DNA from: Bacillota bacterium
GTDB lineage: Bacteria; Bacillota; Sulfobacillia; Sulfobacillales; Sulfobacillaceae
Direction of reading: 5' to 3'
Assembly (NCBI GenBank): GCA_021797825.1
Contig: JAJZZA010000036.1
Span: 1-32,104 of the forward strand
DNA: 32,104 bases
Below the pieces are notes generated by a model. It searched no databases and was not told the origin of the DNA. It saw only the letters and a list, made by a program, of their open reading frames with translations. Every line of letters starts with the position of its first letter. Position 1 is the first letter of the stretch. The translations under genes were made by a program, and so were the position numbers. This document shows positions 31,257-32,104 of this stretch, piece after piece.

Positions 31257-32104
31257 ATGCAATCGGAATCGGCACCGGGGCGTTGGTGGAAAATTACCGC
31301 GGTGGTTTCTGCGGTGGGCCTGTACCTGGTCAATTTGGTCGGGTTTTTGGACACGATCACCGCGTCCGCGCTGGGTTGCGGCCCGGATTGGCCGCTTTGC
31401 AACGGCAAAGTCATCCCCAACCTGAACAACGTGCACACCTTGATTGAATTCGCGCACCGGTCGATTGTCGGATTCTTTGCCATGTGGGCGACCATTTTCA
31501 TGCTGGCCCTGTGGTGGCGCTATCGGGCCTGGCGCGAAGTGCGGATTCTCTCGCTGGTGGGTATCGCCTTCATTTTTATCCAGGCGGCCTTAGGCGCCTT
31601 GGCGGTGGTCTTTGTCAACCCTCCCTCGGTGCTCGCCCTGCATCTGGGGTTTGGCATTCTGGGCATGGAAGGTCCTTGGCTGTTGACGGTGTTTGTGTTT
31701 CAGCTCTCCCGGTATTCCCGGGGCGCGCCCTCGGGTCTGGCGGAGCGGGCCAAGGGAGTGGATCCCGCCACCCGCCGGGCTTTGTGGGGGATTTGGATTT
31801 ACACCTACCTCGCGATGTATTGGGGGTCATACGTCGCGTTTCGGGGAGGGGGCGAAGCCTGTCTGACTTGGCCGTTTTGCGGTTTCAACGGATTGGCCTG
31901 GATGGACTGGGTTCATCGCGGTTTGGCTTTGGGGTTGGCCGTCCTGTCGACTTGGCTGCTGGTTAAGTTGCGGATTTGGGCCAAAGGCCGGCAAGACCTG
32001 GTGCGGGCAGGTTGGGCGCTCTTGGTGATGGTCGTCGTGCAAATTCTTACGGGGGCCAATCTGGTGTGGCATCGCCTGGCGACGGGTCCGTACTTGCTGC
32101 ACAT
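31257..32104 (+). CDS. ctaA: Heme A synthase (CtaA/COX15), cut by window end
   Basis: Converts heme O to heme A for aa3-type cytochrome oxidases, in the cytoplasmic membrane. The visible 282 codons show about seven hydrophobic segments in two repeated halves. The first half has TASALGCGPDWPLCNGKVIP, with the conserved cysteine pair Cys41 and Cys48, and EFAHR with the heme-ligand His67; HLGFG follows. The second half repeats a Cys pair (ACLTWPFCGFNG) and VHRGLAL. Two extracellular Cys pairs are typical of the Bacillus type. Start ATG 31257 has GGAGG ten bases upstream. The frame is open to the last base of the window; the family is about 300 residues, so only the final helix end is missing. 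It implies aerobic respiration with heme A. Confidence 0.93.
   Translation, partial: MQSESAPGRWWKITAVVSAVGLYLVNLVGFLDTITASALGCGPDWPLCNGKVIPNLNNVHTLIEFAHRSIVGFFAMWATIFMLALWWRYRAWREVRILSLVGIAFIFIQAALGALAVVFVNPPSVLALHLGFGILGMEGPWLLTVFVFQLSRYSRGAPSGLAERAKGVDPATRRALWGIWIYTYLAMYWGSYVAFRGGGEACLTWPFCGFNGLAWMDWVHRGLALGLAVLSTWLLVKLRIWAKGRQDLVRAGWALLVMVVVQILTGANLVWHRLATGPYLLH

Overview
The window looks like the chromosome of a GC-rich, Gram-positive-type bacterium. My best guess is an acidophilic or moderately thermophilic Firmicute of the Sulfobacillus kind. This is an inference from gene content (CtaA, an O-acetylhomoserine sulfhydrylase, DUF2079 membrane proteins, a lipoprotein-dependent sugar importer without its own ATPase), from strong GGAGG-type ribosome binding sites, and from frequent GTG and TTG starts. 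No rRNA, tRNA, CRISPR array or intact insertion sequence was seen.

Layout. (1) 83-3808, minus strand: a tightly packed operon cysC-sat-MurJ-like flippase-sulfotransferase. The first two enzymes make PAPS, the last one would use it, and the flippase sits between them, so the likely product is a sulfated, lipid-linked surface glycan or lipid. The sulfotransferase is short and ends at a 9-bp tandem repeat. (2) 4310-5188: a ferritin-like acyl-ACP desaturase, minus strand. (3) 5676-9721, plus strand: an MFS transporter, formyltetrahydrofolate deformylase (PurU, TTG start) and, after a 945-bp gene-free GC-rich stretch, a short-chain dehydrogenase. (4) 10176-13206, minus strand: a sugar ABC importer (lipoprotein plus two permeases, no ATPase) with a promoter and overlapping inverted repeats. 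(5) 13793-14791: an aldo/keto reductase, GTG start. (6) 15184-16962: an O-acetylhomoserine sulfhydrylase fused to a CoA-binding domain.

(7) 17630-25286, plus strand: two tandem DUF2079 membrane proteins, a GtrB/DPM1-like GT2 enzyme, a four-helix SMR-like protein, and a third multi-spanning GT-C-like protein. Much of this part (about 19.5-23.6 kb) is visibly more AT-rich than its flanks. The set resembles a polyprenyl-phosphate-sugar pathway: synthesis on the inner face, flipping, and transfer outside by GT-C enzymes. (8) 25378-30354, minus strand: a MarR regulator, a membrane fusion protein and an RND pump in one overlapping operon with a clear promoter/operator. (9) 30564-31181: a small alpha/beta hydrolase. 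(10) 31257 to the window end: heme A synthase CtaA, cut by the edge.

The most promising places for something undescribed are the PAPS/flippase/sulfotransferase operon, the DUF2079/GT2/SMR/GT-C cluster, and the sulfhydrylase-CoA-binding fusion. Two non-coding stretches rich in stem-loops (8643-8737 and 23193-23243) may be structured RNA.
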